This document shows positions 48,660 through 59,109 of a DNA stretch of 64,000 bases, one piece after another. The DNA is from Brachypodius melanocephalos (Eukaryota; Chordata; Aves; Passeriformes; Pycnonotidae): assembly GCA_013398615.1 (NCBI GenBank), contig VZSR01003803.1:9807240-9871239 (forward strand), written 5' to 3'. The translations under genes and the position numbers were made by a program. The notes beneath the pieces were generated by a model. It did no database searches. It saw only the letters and a list, made by a program, of their open reading frames with translations, and had not been told where the DNA came from. Numbering within the stretch: position 1 is the first letter of the stretch; each line of letters opens with the position of its first letter.

Positions 48660-51200
48660 AAAGACAAGCATAATAAAAACATAAACCCAAGAACAGTAAC
48701 GTTTTTTGTAAAGAACATGGCAAGTGAACAAGGAAAATTAATTTCCCATGGAGTCTTTGTATGTTCTCTTTTATTTTATCTCTAAGATTTTTTTTTTCTT
48801 AGCTTTAATCTACTGTTGAACATGGGTTGCTTTCTCTAATCTCCTCTGAGGGTTCTCCAATTCTTAAGAGGGTTTCTCCAACTTCCTCTGAGCGTATCAT
48901 ATTTTTGCTGAGACGTCTACTCCTGTTTATGGCTTCTGAGCGTGGTTTGTTTCTCATTAGCAGTGTCTGGACTTCCAATTGGATTTCTGATCATGAATCT
49001 TACCAGAAAATTAACTTGAATAAATTAGTCATAAAAATTGCCTTGAAGCAGTCTCACAGCCCCAAAATCACAGCTACAGTTAAGCCCTGCAGAATGGGGA
49101 TTAACTCTTAGCAAAGGCTTAAACATCACCATATGGAGGTGAAGATGCTGGACTGTGAGGTGTGGGGCGGGACTGTGGTGGTGTGGGCACATTTGTGCTC
49201 TGTGCTGGTCAGGGCAGAGTCCCAGACATGCCATTCCTGGCTGTTTAGCAGAGCAGTGTGGCTCTCCCGCATTTTCTGTGCCCTTTGGGAACATTCTGAT
49301 ATATGAAGCTGCACAGCCAATACATAGCAGGTATGGAATGGAGTCAGGTTTTCTGGGCATATCTATGGGTATGATGTACAGCAGAGCTGTGGATCCTGTT
49401 GAAACTTACTTGGCAACCATGAGGCTGTGTTGTACCTCTCCAAGGAATAATCCACGAGAATCCCTTTCGATGTTCTTCCCTTTCTCACTCCTAACTGACA
49501 TCTCAAAGTCTTGTCCCACTATCTTTCTGCAAGATAAAGGCCTAATCTGTATAGAGTAGTTATAAACTCCCTTTGCATGCTGAGCTGAGACCTGACATCA
49601 GGTCCTGTACGTTTACTCCTAAGCATTGTGTAACTCAGCAGATTTTTGGGTAACAGCATTGGTTTCTAGTCCATTTAGTATGGGTGCTGTAATACAGACC
49701 TCTCAGTGGCCCTCGCTGCTTTTTCCTGTTTTTCAAATGGGTTTTTTTCCTAGAAGCATGACTTTTGCCAAGAATGGTAACCACAAAAATTGCTGTTTAC
49801 ATCAGGAATTCAGAGGCACAGACAGCAAGTCTCCCTCTTGTCAGGATAGAGAAGAGAAGAAGTTTGAGGCTTAGGGTTACCTTAGTGGGGAGGTTTGGGT
49901 TAGCGTGGGAAGAGCCCACCACAAGGAACACAACAGTAACACTGGTTTTGCAGCTGCCCGTAAGGACCACAGAGTGCCATGGAACAGAGCATTTCTTGGC
50001 CTGCTTTTGTTGTTACGCACTAAGGTTTAAATGAAAAATACACCTTCCTCCTCCAAATAAACATTGCCCAGTTTGAGAATCCTAGTGACTATGCACAGGA
50101 GGAGTGGCAGTAGCTGCTGACAGTAATCTGAACTAATAGCAAAGAAATCAACTTTGTGGAAAAGAGGAAAAACATGCCAACAGGAAAGGTATTAAAGGGC
50201 AGGAGGAAACTGAGTATGCTTCTAAATAGTTCTTCAGATTTGTGTCATTTGCCTTCCTGTTTGAGTTACACAATACTGCTGTGGAGAAAGCAGGTTTGCA
50301 CAAATACAAATACATTGTGGGTTCAGTCCTGCCAGGGTGCCCAGCAGCAGAGCTTGCAGGGTGACAGCAGACCTCCTGCGGATGCTGGGAGCAGGGCACA
50401 GTGTTCCTCACTTCAGAGCTGAGCCCTGGAATGCTAGGAATAACTCTGACTGTTCAAGTCAATCATAATTCTTCATCCATTATATTAAAGCCAAAGGATC
50501 CAGCACCTTTATATCCTGTATCCAACACCTTTATATTCCTTACTCCACAAAGCACATTCTAGCCCTTCAGCTTTTCATGACATATAACTTGTAACCCTTG
50601 TAATTTCTTCTTCTTTGTTTAGTTGAGATCCTCATAACTGAAGTTGCCTCTCATCTTTAAAAGTCCTGTGAAAATCTCCACGAGAACACACTTTACTTCT
50701 GGATTTCTTGCCTAAAGTATTTCCTTCCCTTATTTTAATGTTTATCACTCAGATAATGAACCTGACTGCTAAATTCCAATAAGTTCTGCTAAGACTACTA
50801 AGTTCCAGTGAATTCCAATAGTGTTTAAATTTCACCCCTTTCATGCATTTGTTCTGCTATTTAGTTCTAGAGGAATATTACCATTATATTAAGGGCATTC
50901 AGTTATTTAATATAAATGACAAGTTATTTATCAAATGAGGTTTTTTAATGCAAATTTAAGTAAATAATTTTTACCCACATCTCAAATGTATTCTTTTCAT
51001 AGGACTCTCATGGTTTCTTCCTAATAAGTTTCACAAGGTTCTTCTGTATACCTTTAAATGTTTTAGAGATCTTTGGAAGTGAAAAGAAACATAATTATAA
51101 TTGTCAAGAGAAATTAATAGTGTTATAATGTTTCATCCACTTATGCATAACTGAAAATTAATATGAAACAAATGCTTTAGATTAAAATAAAGCTAAAGAA
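48660..51200. other. between candidate exons, no feature recognised
   Basis: No repeat or exon supported. A direct repeat of CCAACACCTTTATAT-like sequence occurs near 50495-50536. A missing exon of the candidate gene could lie here, but I did not find one with fitting phase. Confidence 0.4.
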
Positions 51201-51205
51201 ATTAC

Positions 51206-51287
51206 TCTCAGATCTCTCTGACCATCTAGGTCATTAGCTAGCAGCTGTAGCTGCTCTATATTGTGCGTCACAGCTTTCTTTTCTCTC
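51206..51287 (-). CDS. candidate coding exon, coiled-coil-like (exon D)
   Basis: 82 nt between ATCTATACAG and the donor AGA|GTAATT. Read with two bases from a preceding exon it encodes REKKAVTHNIEQLQLLAND and then LDGQRDLR, a charged, leucine-spaced helix. This joins in phase to exon C read as DLRLQTVLMISQYT. No family recognised. Confidence 0.3.
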
Positions 51288-51939
51288 CTGTATAGATTAT
51301 AAATTTCATTTTGGAAAGAAAAAAAGAGGGAATAAGAATAATTTGTTTCAGAAAAGGAAACCACAAGAAAATCAGGGAAGTGGTAGATGCAATCTTTGGA
51401 GAAAATAGTCCAAGTCTAAGAAAATAATCTGAGAGTGTAGGACAGAGTAACCTCTAAAAGAAGCAAGAAAAACAATATAAATTGTGCAAAGGCAAACTCT
51501 TCTGAAGTAAGACAAAGGTGAAAAGAGGTACCATTATACTTGAAGATAGCTGAGAATAAGAAGGAAATTAGGTATGAATATAGAGAGGTAGAATGTGGAC
51601 ATAAAATGAAAAAGATTAAAAGACTAAGGCATTAAATATTGTTGGGGGTCACATAAAGCAACAAGTGTAGATCATAGAGTTTAATTAGAAATAAAAGAAA
51701 GACAAATGAAAGTTCATTCTGTTGCTTAGCAGGTGAAGGAGCCATGTGGGGAAGTGAATCATCAATGTATGAACACCACCATGTTCATGGTGATGAAAAA
51801 GGGGCTGCCAATGAGACCAGGAATTCCACATATTTTTTATCCAATATTTGCACCAAAAGATGGATGGAAGAATGGGGATTATGACAGCATGGGTTACCAC
51901 ATATGTTTGTACATGTCCTGGGTGCCTTTCTTTGTCAAG

Positions 51940-52090
51940 GAGCTTGACTTTCTTTTTCTGACTTTTTATTTTTGGTCATTTGTTTGTTTATTTGCTCATT
52001 TTGTTTTGGGGTTTTGTTCATTTGTGACTTTTTATTTGCTTATTTTGTTTTGGTTTTTTACTCTCTTTTTTGGATATATTTATTTGCTGT
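51940..52090 (+). repeat. T-rich imperfect tandem repeat
   Basis: GACTTTTTATTT, GCTCATTTTGTTTTGG and related segments recur twice with about 60-bp spacing in a T/G-rich tract. Probably a small minisatellite-like duplication. Confidence 0.6.
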
Positions 52091-52284
52091 CAAATGTATA
52101 GTAAATACTTGAGGTGCTGCAGGATCAGGCAAAATCATAAGCATCTTTGTGTCTATGCTTCCACATAACTACGCACAGATGAGCAGGCTATAGCAGCAGC
52201 AATATTGTTCCAGCTACTCCTGGAACACACTGTCTTTGCTTTTCTGTGATACAACTTAAAAAATTAACAAGGCAGTATACGATC

Positions 52285-52450
52285 TCTGGGAAATTACAGA
52301 ATCATTAGAGTTGGAAAAGACCTTCAAAACCATCAAACCCAACTTTTCACTGAACAACATTTTGTCAATTAACCAAGGCTTCCTCAGCTGCTCCTCATAG
52401 GACTTGGTCTCTAGACCCTTCACCAGCTTAAATGGCATCACATAACTAAT
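52285..52450 (-). mobile_element. CR1 LINE fragment
   Basis: Antisense CR1: AGAATCATTAGAGTTGGAAA, GACCTTCAAAACCATCAAAC, then CAGCTGCTCCTCATAGGACT and CTAGACCCTTCACCAGCTT in CR1 order. Confidence 0.85.
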
Positions 52451-53654
52451 GACAAAAACAATCATCATGCCAGTTCTAATTTTACCTGTGACTGTATGCT
52501 TCAAATACCAGTTATTCCCAGTCAGGTTCATAAATAAGTGCATTCAGATGAGACAGAATGATCTAGATTCAGAGTATTGAGCTGTTCAACTGAAACAGGT
52601 CTGTTTTAGGTGACTCAAGTTAGTGGCAATACTGGAAGAATGACCACAAGCTGCTGGACCGGATATCTGAAGGTAAAGTTGGAGTCATAGGCAAAGGAGA
52701 ACCTTTTCTGCATCCTCTTACTAGGACTCTAGTTTAACATGTGAGCAGCTGCTGCTTCCTGTCCTTCTGTCAATTACAGATATTGAAAATTCCCTTATTT
52801 TGCAACTTATGAATATTCCCAAAGGCATATTTGAAGGATATCTTATGAAATGATGTGCAGATGGACTTTGATGTGTTGGATTTTTCACATCTTTACCAGC
52901 CTAGATTGCTGCACACCATCTCTAAGATCATAAGCTCTCTCTTCACTCAGGAACATGTGGTTACTTGTTGTGCCAGAATAAACTAATGACTACATGAAAT
53001 GGTTCGTCTCAGAAACTCCAAGTCATATTGAAATGAAGCCCTTTTGGATCCAAGACCTTTTTATTTATAAAACTGGCTTCTGTTTTCTGGCATGTTGAGT
53101 AGTACTTGCAGGTCAGTTTTATTTAACAGTTACTTCAGCAGTCTCTCAGTGTACTATGGAAGCTGCTGGTGCTTAGTTTTCATTTTTAATTATATAGATC
53201 CTACAGTATGGCAAATATACCGTCAAGAAGTAATAGCACTTCATTTATGAATAAATATCTTTGCCCAGGTGGCAGAGAAAATCCAAATATTTATACAAAT
53301 CAAAATAGTAACAATCTGATTTTGTCCCTCATTTTGAGTAAAAAACATATCAGCATTGCAAATAGTAAATCTTTGTTCTCAGGATTTCAGATTTCAGAAT
53401 TTCATTTGCCCATCACAATACATAGATGCTGATTCAGTATTGTGAGATAATGGAGCTGACAGCCACACTGCCGAGAGGAAGGATTGCTAAGGCACACGAT
53501 TTTGGGCTATAACGTTGTCTTTTACCCTTTTGATGTATTTTATGATGAATATTGCATATTGCATATAACATGCCTATGATCAATCCTTAATTCATTTTCT
53601 TCAATGCACTAGAATTCAATGTAATTAATGCAAAAACCAGAAGTACAAGAGGGA

Positions 53655-53710
53655 ATATTTTCCCCTCAGTTATCAATCTATAAAATTATTCTCCTCAGTT
53701 ATCAATAAAT
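53655..53710 (+). repeat. short direct duplication
   Basis: CTCAGTTATCAAT occurs twice about 30 bp apart, each preceded by a TTC/TCC-rich stretch. Confidence 0.7.
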
Positions 53711-54285
53711 GAGAGTCATGATGAGCACTTAATTGCTTAGCAGTGGGTATTGCAAATAGATTTTACCTTAACTTTAGCTTATCTGGGCTGAAAACTTCTG
53801 TTGTTCTGCTCTTTCCCTGGAAATCATTCCCATCATATACTTGTGAAGAAGTTCAGGAGTTGTATTAAAAAACCAAATATTTGCACAATTTTCATCTAAG
53901 AATAACTGCAAAAAAATTACTATATTATTTGTTTATTGGTGCCTTTAGAGCTTCCCCATGTTTGTGCTACAAACTAAATCTTTTCTGTCTTGGGAAACCA
54001 TCAATGGGATCCCAGAAGGATCTAATGTGTTCTGTTTCCGGGATCCACTTCTTTGGCCATAAGTGCTTCTAGATGGAAGAAAAGAATACTGTTTTTCACT
54101 CAGCTCTTTCCTGGAATTAGCTTGTTAGGGGTAAGTTTGGTAGTTCTTGACATATCTGAAAAAAATATTTTGAATGTGTTTGCAGGAGCAATTTGAGTGT
54201 GATCACAGCTATATAGTCATGCAAGAGAGAAGGATCCCTCTCTCTGAGCATCACAAATTCTATATAATCCTGTCCTTTACAGTAC

Positions 54286-54329
54286 CTGGTGTACTGTGAT
54301 ATCATCAATACAGTTTGTAGTCTCAGGTC
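54286..54329 (-). CDS. candidate small coding exon (exon C)
   Basis: 44 nt between a strong acceptor (CATTTCTTTGTCCTTCCAG) and a perfect-core donor (CAG|GTACTG). Two readings are possible: DLRLQTVLMISQYT (phase 0 in, phase 2 out, fits exon D) or PETTNCIDDITVHQ (phase 1 in, phase 0 out, fits exon B but makes exon D stop early). The splice signals are good; the coding frame is undecided. Confidence 0.3.
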
Positions 54330-54837
54330 CTGGAAGGACAAAGAAATGAAGAATGAGGAGACTGAGTATAATACAAACTAGTAAAATGGCAACAGAAGTA
54401 GGTACTTTATGTATTCCATTGAGGCGATAAGAAAAATGATGATACATCTCATGTGAAAAAATAAATAGGGGGATGAGTACTAAAATGAGCACTAAATCTT
54501 GATTTCTGACTGTCTATACCAGAACTGCAGTGACTTCACTACTCTCTGGAATTCAGAAGAAAAGCATTCTTCTAATTAGGGATAGACAACAAAACCAGTC
54601 ATTAAACACAGCTATAAACACTCTGTAATGGGCTGCCAAGCAGTGGCTGACATTGAAACTGGGGGGCTGTAACACGCCTTTGCATGGAACTGGAAGATAC
54701 AAAGCTTGATTACTGCCAAATATTTAATGCATAAATGTAACAGTAAAATGTAACTGCAATCCCTTCACAATACAGAACTAATTTTGTCTGTTCATTGCTT
54801 TGGTTTGTACTCCAGATTATTCCTGGCTCTAAACGCA

Positions 54838-54903
54838 AAAAGAAAAAATGAACTGTGGCTGTTAGGAGAAAAAAAAATGAACCGTGGCTGTGCCGTTTAG
54901 GAG
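54838..54903 (+). repeat. imperfect tandem duplication of about 30 bp
   Basis: GAAAAAATGAACTGTGGCTG and a later AAAAAAATGAACCGTGGCTG, each followed by a TTAGGAG-like end. Confidence 0.75.
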
Positions 54904-57103
54904 AGCTCATGGTTGAGTGACTGAGTAGGAAAAATTAGGCTGGACAGAAACTCCCTGGCTGCAAATCCCTGTCCAGCCTAGCTGCCCACCAATAGGGAGC
55001 AGTTGGCTTTACTTCACTTTGCTTTTGCCAATGTCTTCTCTTCATAAAGAGTACCTGGAGATACAGAAACTTGGATCTGATATTCTGCAGTTGAGCCAAT
55101 GTTCTTCTGTGCCAACTAAGAGGTAGCCCTCTGCTCAAATCAAAACGTAAATCATAAAAATAAGAGATGGGGAGGAATACTGTCATGAGTCATCTGATCA
55201 TCCTCCTTGCCAACGTAGGATTATTATCTACTGTGCTCAAATTAGAGTTTTGTGCCAAGTAGTTTTTAGGAAACCTGAGCTTTGTAGGATTTTCTCTGGA
55301 AAAATGCCATACTTATTTTCCTTTTGAGATTAAATTTTCAACTGTGTAATGCCACATTATGACTATGCCAATCACTTAAAAAACATCCAAGAATCTTCAC
55401 TCTTCTCAGTGGTATGAAAAAAACTCAATTATCCAGCTTTGACCAAAAGTTGTACCTGTGGTTGTATGTTCCTTGTCCCAAGATATAGAGATGACAAGAA
55501 CAACTCAGCAGTGACCTATGAGCTAAGCTCCTTGGTTTTCTTGGAATTATAAGACTTCATAGACACAGACCTATTTCCTACTGATAATTTTTTTCTGGTA
55601 CAGGATAATAAGCCATCTTGTCAGAGGTATCCAGATTTTTAAAAATGTGGAGGAAGCAATGGGAGCTGGCTACTAAGGTTCTCTGTGCATTTAACACCCA
55701 GTTGCAAGGAAAACATTGGCATGTTTTCAAGACCAGTCATGCCCACTAAGTTAAGTGAAATACTGAAGAGAAACTTGCAGGAAAGACTGGCGTTGGTAGC
55801 TGGAATGTCTATATGGAATTACAATAGCTTTGAAAGCCTTTGAAAGTATCAATATCTTGTATATCTTAGGAAAAAAGAATATCCCAGTTGTTAATGACTT
55901 CAGTAGGAAACAGCTCTACATTATGCCCACCTCACTGCCTGAATGCCCTGTTAGTTTCGAAGAGTCCTTCTATACTATCTTTTAACTTCCCACAGTCTTT
56001 ATACAACTTAGTTGTCTACTTTTAGAAGAATGAGTGTCCCAGACAATATTGTCGTATTGTTATGACAATAACAGGGGAAATATGGCTAACAAAATACAAA
56101 AATATATTCTTTTAGCCATTTGTTCTTAATAAAAGAAATGTTATAGTGGTAGAAACACAAATCAGTAAGTAGATATGACAGTTGTCTGACCTAGTAGCTA
56201 GCTACCTATGAAGACAGAATATATGAAGAATTGGAATAACAGAAATTAGACTTAAAAACACATGATTAAATTTCTGGTGCCTTTTGTTACCAGGTCATTA
56301 GGATTTCTTAGTGTGATTTTTTTTGTTGTTGTTATAATATATTTAGTCTAGTTTTAAATGTCACAAAATTGCTTCTATGACTCCTCTTGGGAGACTGTTT
56401 CTCAGTCAAACAAATCCTATGTTTGCAATATTTTGGCTAATGTGCCGTAAAGTAATTCAGTTCTAATTGGTGGCTATTAATAATAATCTAGAATGCTTTT
56501 TTTTGTACTTCAAGTTTATTTCTGGAATATTTATTCTCTATATTAAGGTTTTTCAATCACCTTAAATCTTGTAAATGTGTTCTATTTTTTCTTAAGCCTT
56601 GAGCCTATACAAAAGCTATATCTATATAAAGGTATTCCCAAGCTAAAATCTTTAGTGCACCAAATCTATTTGTTCTATTATACTCTCTATATATGCTATC
56701 CAAGCACTTTATAAACATATACATATATATAAATACATAACAATGTTTATATACAAAAGCTAGGGAAAGGGAATTATGCTGAAGAAAGACAATTTCAGGA
56801 TTAATTATCTGGAGGGCCTGTTCCCAGACTCCTGAACCCTGCTCAAGGCAGCCAGGTGTGAGCTCACTGTCCATGCACACAGACAGCAGAGCTCGAGGTG
56901 TCACAACTGAGATTAAAATAAAGGCTCCATGCCTCTTCCCCATATACCATTTCCTGTGTGCCAGTATCATGCATCTGCATAGGACACTGGGCTGTGACAC
57001 AGCCCAGGTGGCACCAGGTCTGTGTGTTAAACACCTCAGTGGCTTCCTGGGGCTGAGGCACCACATTCACTTGTCTGCATCCTAATGCTGAGCTCCATCT
57101 CAC

Positions 57104-57307
57104 TCTGCCATCCAGATATAAGTTGGTAGGCCTCCTTATTGTTTGGAAACTTCCCTGAATCACAAAAACGATGCAGCTTTCCTATCTGTTTCTCATTTCC
57201 ATTAAGAAGCAAGGATATCATACTTGCATATTCATCACGAGAAGCATAGCTCAGCAATTGAATCAGCAGGGGAAAGAACTGTATTCCATTTCCTTTGAAA
57301 TTGTCTA
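57104..57307 (-). CDS. candidate coding exon of an unrecognised gene (exon B)
   Basis: 204 nt in a longer open frame (57036-57341). It encodes DNFKGNGIQFFPLLIQLLSY, then ASRDEYASMISLLLNGNEK, then QIGKLHRFCDSGKFPNNKEA and YQLISGWQ. The composition is protein-like, with helices and mixed charge. The donor AGA|GTGAGA is strong. The acceptor (CATGCTGCAG) lacks a pyrimidine tract, so the 5' boundary is weak. It lies 1.2 kb downstream (minus sense) of the CpG-rich patch. No family recognised. Confidence 0.35.
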
Positions 57308-58024
57308 CTGCAGCATGGTTTGACCACTTAAATCCGTTCACAAGTCAGTGTATTATGGAATGGTTTCTAAAACAATAAAATCTTTATGTCATCCCTACTC
57401 CACTAGGGAGTTTGCAGAAGCATTAGAATTTTAAAGGAGCCAGATGATTATTGACTATATTTTGACTATATTCTTGCAACAGACATGCCATGTGAAAAAG
57501 TGCAGGATGAAAGTCAACAGGAAAATGTGGCTTGTGGACAGGAACAGAATAGTCATTTAACTGGCTGGTCAAACTGGGTTAATGGTTTATTTCAGTCCCT
57601 ATAGTGGCAGTGGCACATTTAGCCTAGTGTTAACAGTGAGTGTGTGAAGTGTTCAAATTTCTAGATTGTTTAAAATTCTTATTTTATTGTAGCAATTGGA
57701 GGAGAGTTCCACTAGAATCCTAGGAACTTAACATTAGACATGTTACATCACTGAGTGGGAGAAAGTTTACAAAAGTCTAGTCTGTATCAACATTCCACAT
57801 TTAAAAAATGTTGAAAAATAAGAAAGATTTTGGTTTTTTAAAGATTTTTTCAGCATTTCCAAGTATTGGTATGAAACAAATCCTACTTCTGGAGGAGAAG
57901 ATGCTACTCTTTTAGTCCAGATAAGAGAGCATAATTTTTGTTCCCTCTTATGTTGTCACCAGTCAGTTATAGGTTAAAAAAGGATATTGGCTTCCATTCT
58001 AAATCTTATTTTCAGCTTGTATTA

Positions 58025-58085
58025 TTGCTGTTGTTGTTGGAGGTCTTTTTTGGGATTTTTTTTGTGTTTTGTTTGTTTGTTTTGA
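58025..58085 (+). repeat. T/G-rich simple sequence
   Basis: TTGTTGTTG and GTTTGTTTGTTTTG runs just left of the CpG-rich patch. Confidence 0.6.
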
Positions 58086-58374
58086 ATGTTAGGGGCAGAT
58101 CTGTAAGTGTTTAAGGAGTTAGGTACCACAGTGTTTTGTGAAACCCCCACTCCTGTGCCCTGTCATACCGAATACTCCGTGCCACAGGAGACCCTCTGTG
58201 GGCTTTCAGTCAAGGCTTCACACCTGCGAGAGCAAAAATGATCCAGAGTTTCACTTGGTCCATATCCCTGAACAACTCGAAGAAACCACAGAGCTGGCTT
58301 ATCTGAGGAGCTTCATGAGCATCGGATGCTCTCACAAGCTGATGAGGTCCCTGTGCCAAAACGAGACAACGCAG

Positions 58375-58640
58375 TGTCCCCTCTCAGTGAGGCAGCGGTG
58401 CCTGCCCCGCACGGAGGATCGCGCAGGGGCCGGCTCCGTTCCCGTTGTCTCGGATACCGATGGCAGCTGGAATACCGATGGCAGCTGGAATACCGATGGC
58501 AGCAGGCACCGGCATCGCTGGGGACACGGCCCCACCTCGCGGCGCTCCATTGTCATCGTGCGGCTTTCGCAACAACGCGCCCGCAGCCCCTCAGCGCTGT
58601 GCAGCAGCAGATCCTGCTCATGGGGAGCCAGCTAAAAAAC
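58375..58640. promoter_or_regulatory. CpG-rich patch, candidate promoter
   Basis: About two dozen CpG dinucleotides in roughly 230 bp, against very few in the surrounding AT-rich DNA; the only such patch in the window. On the minus strand an ATG at 58556 opens MTMERRE up to a possible donor GAG|GTGGGG (exon end 58536), upstream of candidate exons B-F. Transcription in either direction, or a GC-rich repeat, is possible. Confidence 0.45.
58453..58506 (+). repeat. three tandem copies of an 18-bp unit
   Basis: The unit AATACCGATGGCAGCTGG is repeated three times with one or two mismatches in the first and last copies. It sits inside the CpG-rich patch. The length is a multiple of three, so open frames cross it. 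Confidence 0.92.
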
Positions 58641-58999
58641 CCGTCCTCCTGCAGAGCTGGAACTGCGAGGCAAAGATCTATCGCAGCGTTACCCAGAGGT
58701 TAACAACAGCTGAGTTAATTTTGGTTGCTCCTGCCCTAAAATGTATCTATCCCACTCAGAGAAGCAAATGACATGTACAAAGAAATCATAAATAAAAGAA
58801 GAAAGATATGAAGTTCGTGGTGTTCCAGAGGAAAATATTTAGCTAAAGCCCTTACAGTTTCAGTATTTCTCAGTGGTATAGACAAAGTATGGCTATTTTT
58901 ATGGGTAAAGTTCTGGAGTTGTACAAGTTCACTAACTCATCACTGCCGTCAGGATTCTCTGGGATCCATGAAAGAGTTTGAGTTTGGACAATATTCTCA

Positions 59000-59105
59000 G
59001 TCACACAGCGTGATTCTTGGGGGTCCTGCTCAAGGCCAGGAATTGGACCCGATCATCCTGATGGGTCCCTTCCATCGCAGCATATTCCATGACTCTATGA
59101 TTCAT
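59000..59105 (+). mobile_element. CR1 LINE 3' end
   Basis: Plus-sense terminus: GGAATTGGACCCGATCATCC, TGATGGGTCCCTTCCATCGC, then CATATTCCATGACTCTATGA and TTC octamers. Confidence 0.88.
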
Positions 59106-59109
59106 ACAA

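Noticed and set aside
48317..48718. 133-codon minus-strand open frame with a hydrophobic start
   Set aside because: Its first half runs antisense through a CR1 3' end, and it ignores good splice signals inside. Only the sub-segments listed as candidate exons are kept.
52256..52543. 95-codon minus-strand open frame
   Set aside because: Largely CR1 sequence.
58138..58771. Plus-strand open frames of 165, 125 and 108 codons over the CpG-rich patch
   Set aside because: They are open because of the GC-rich sequence and the 18-bp repeat. All three plus frames are open at once and none resembles a protein.
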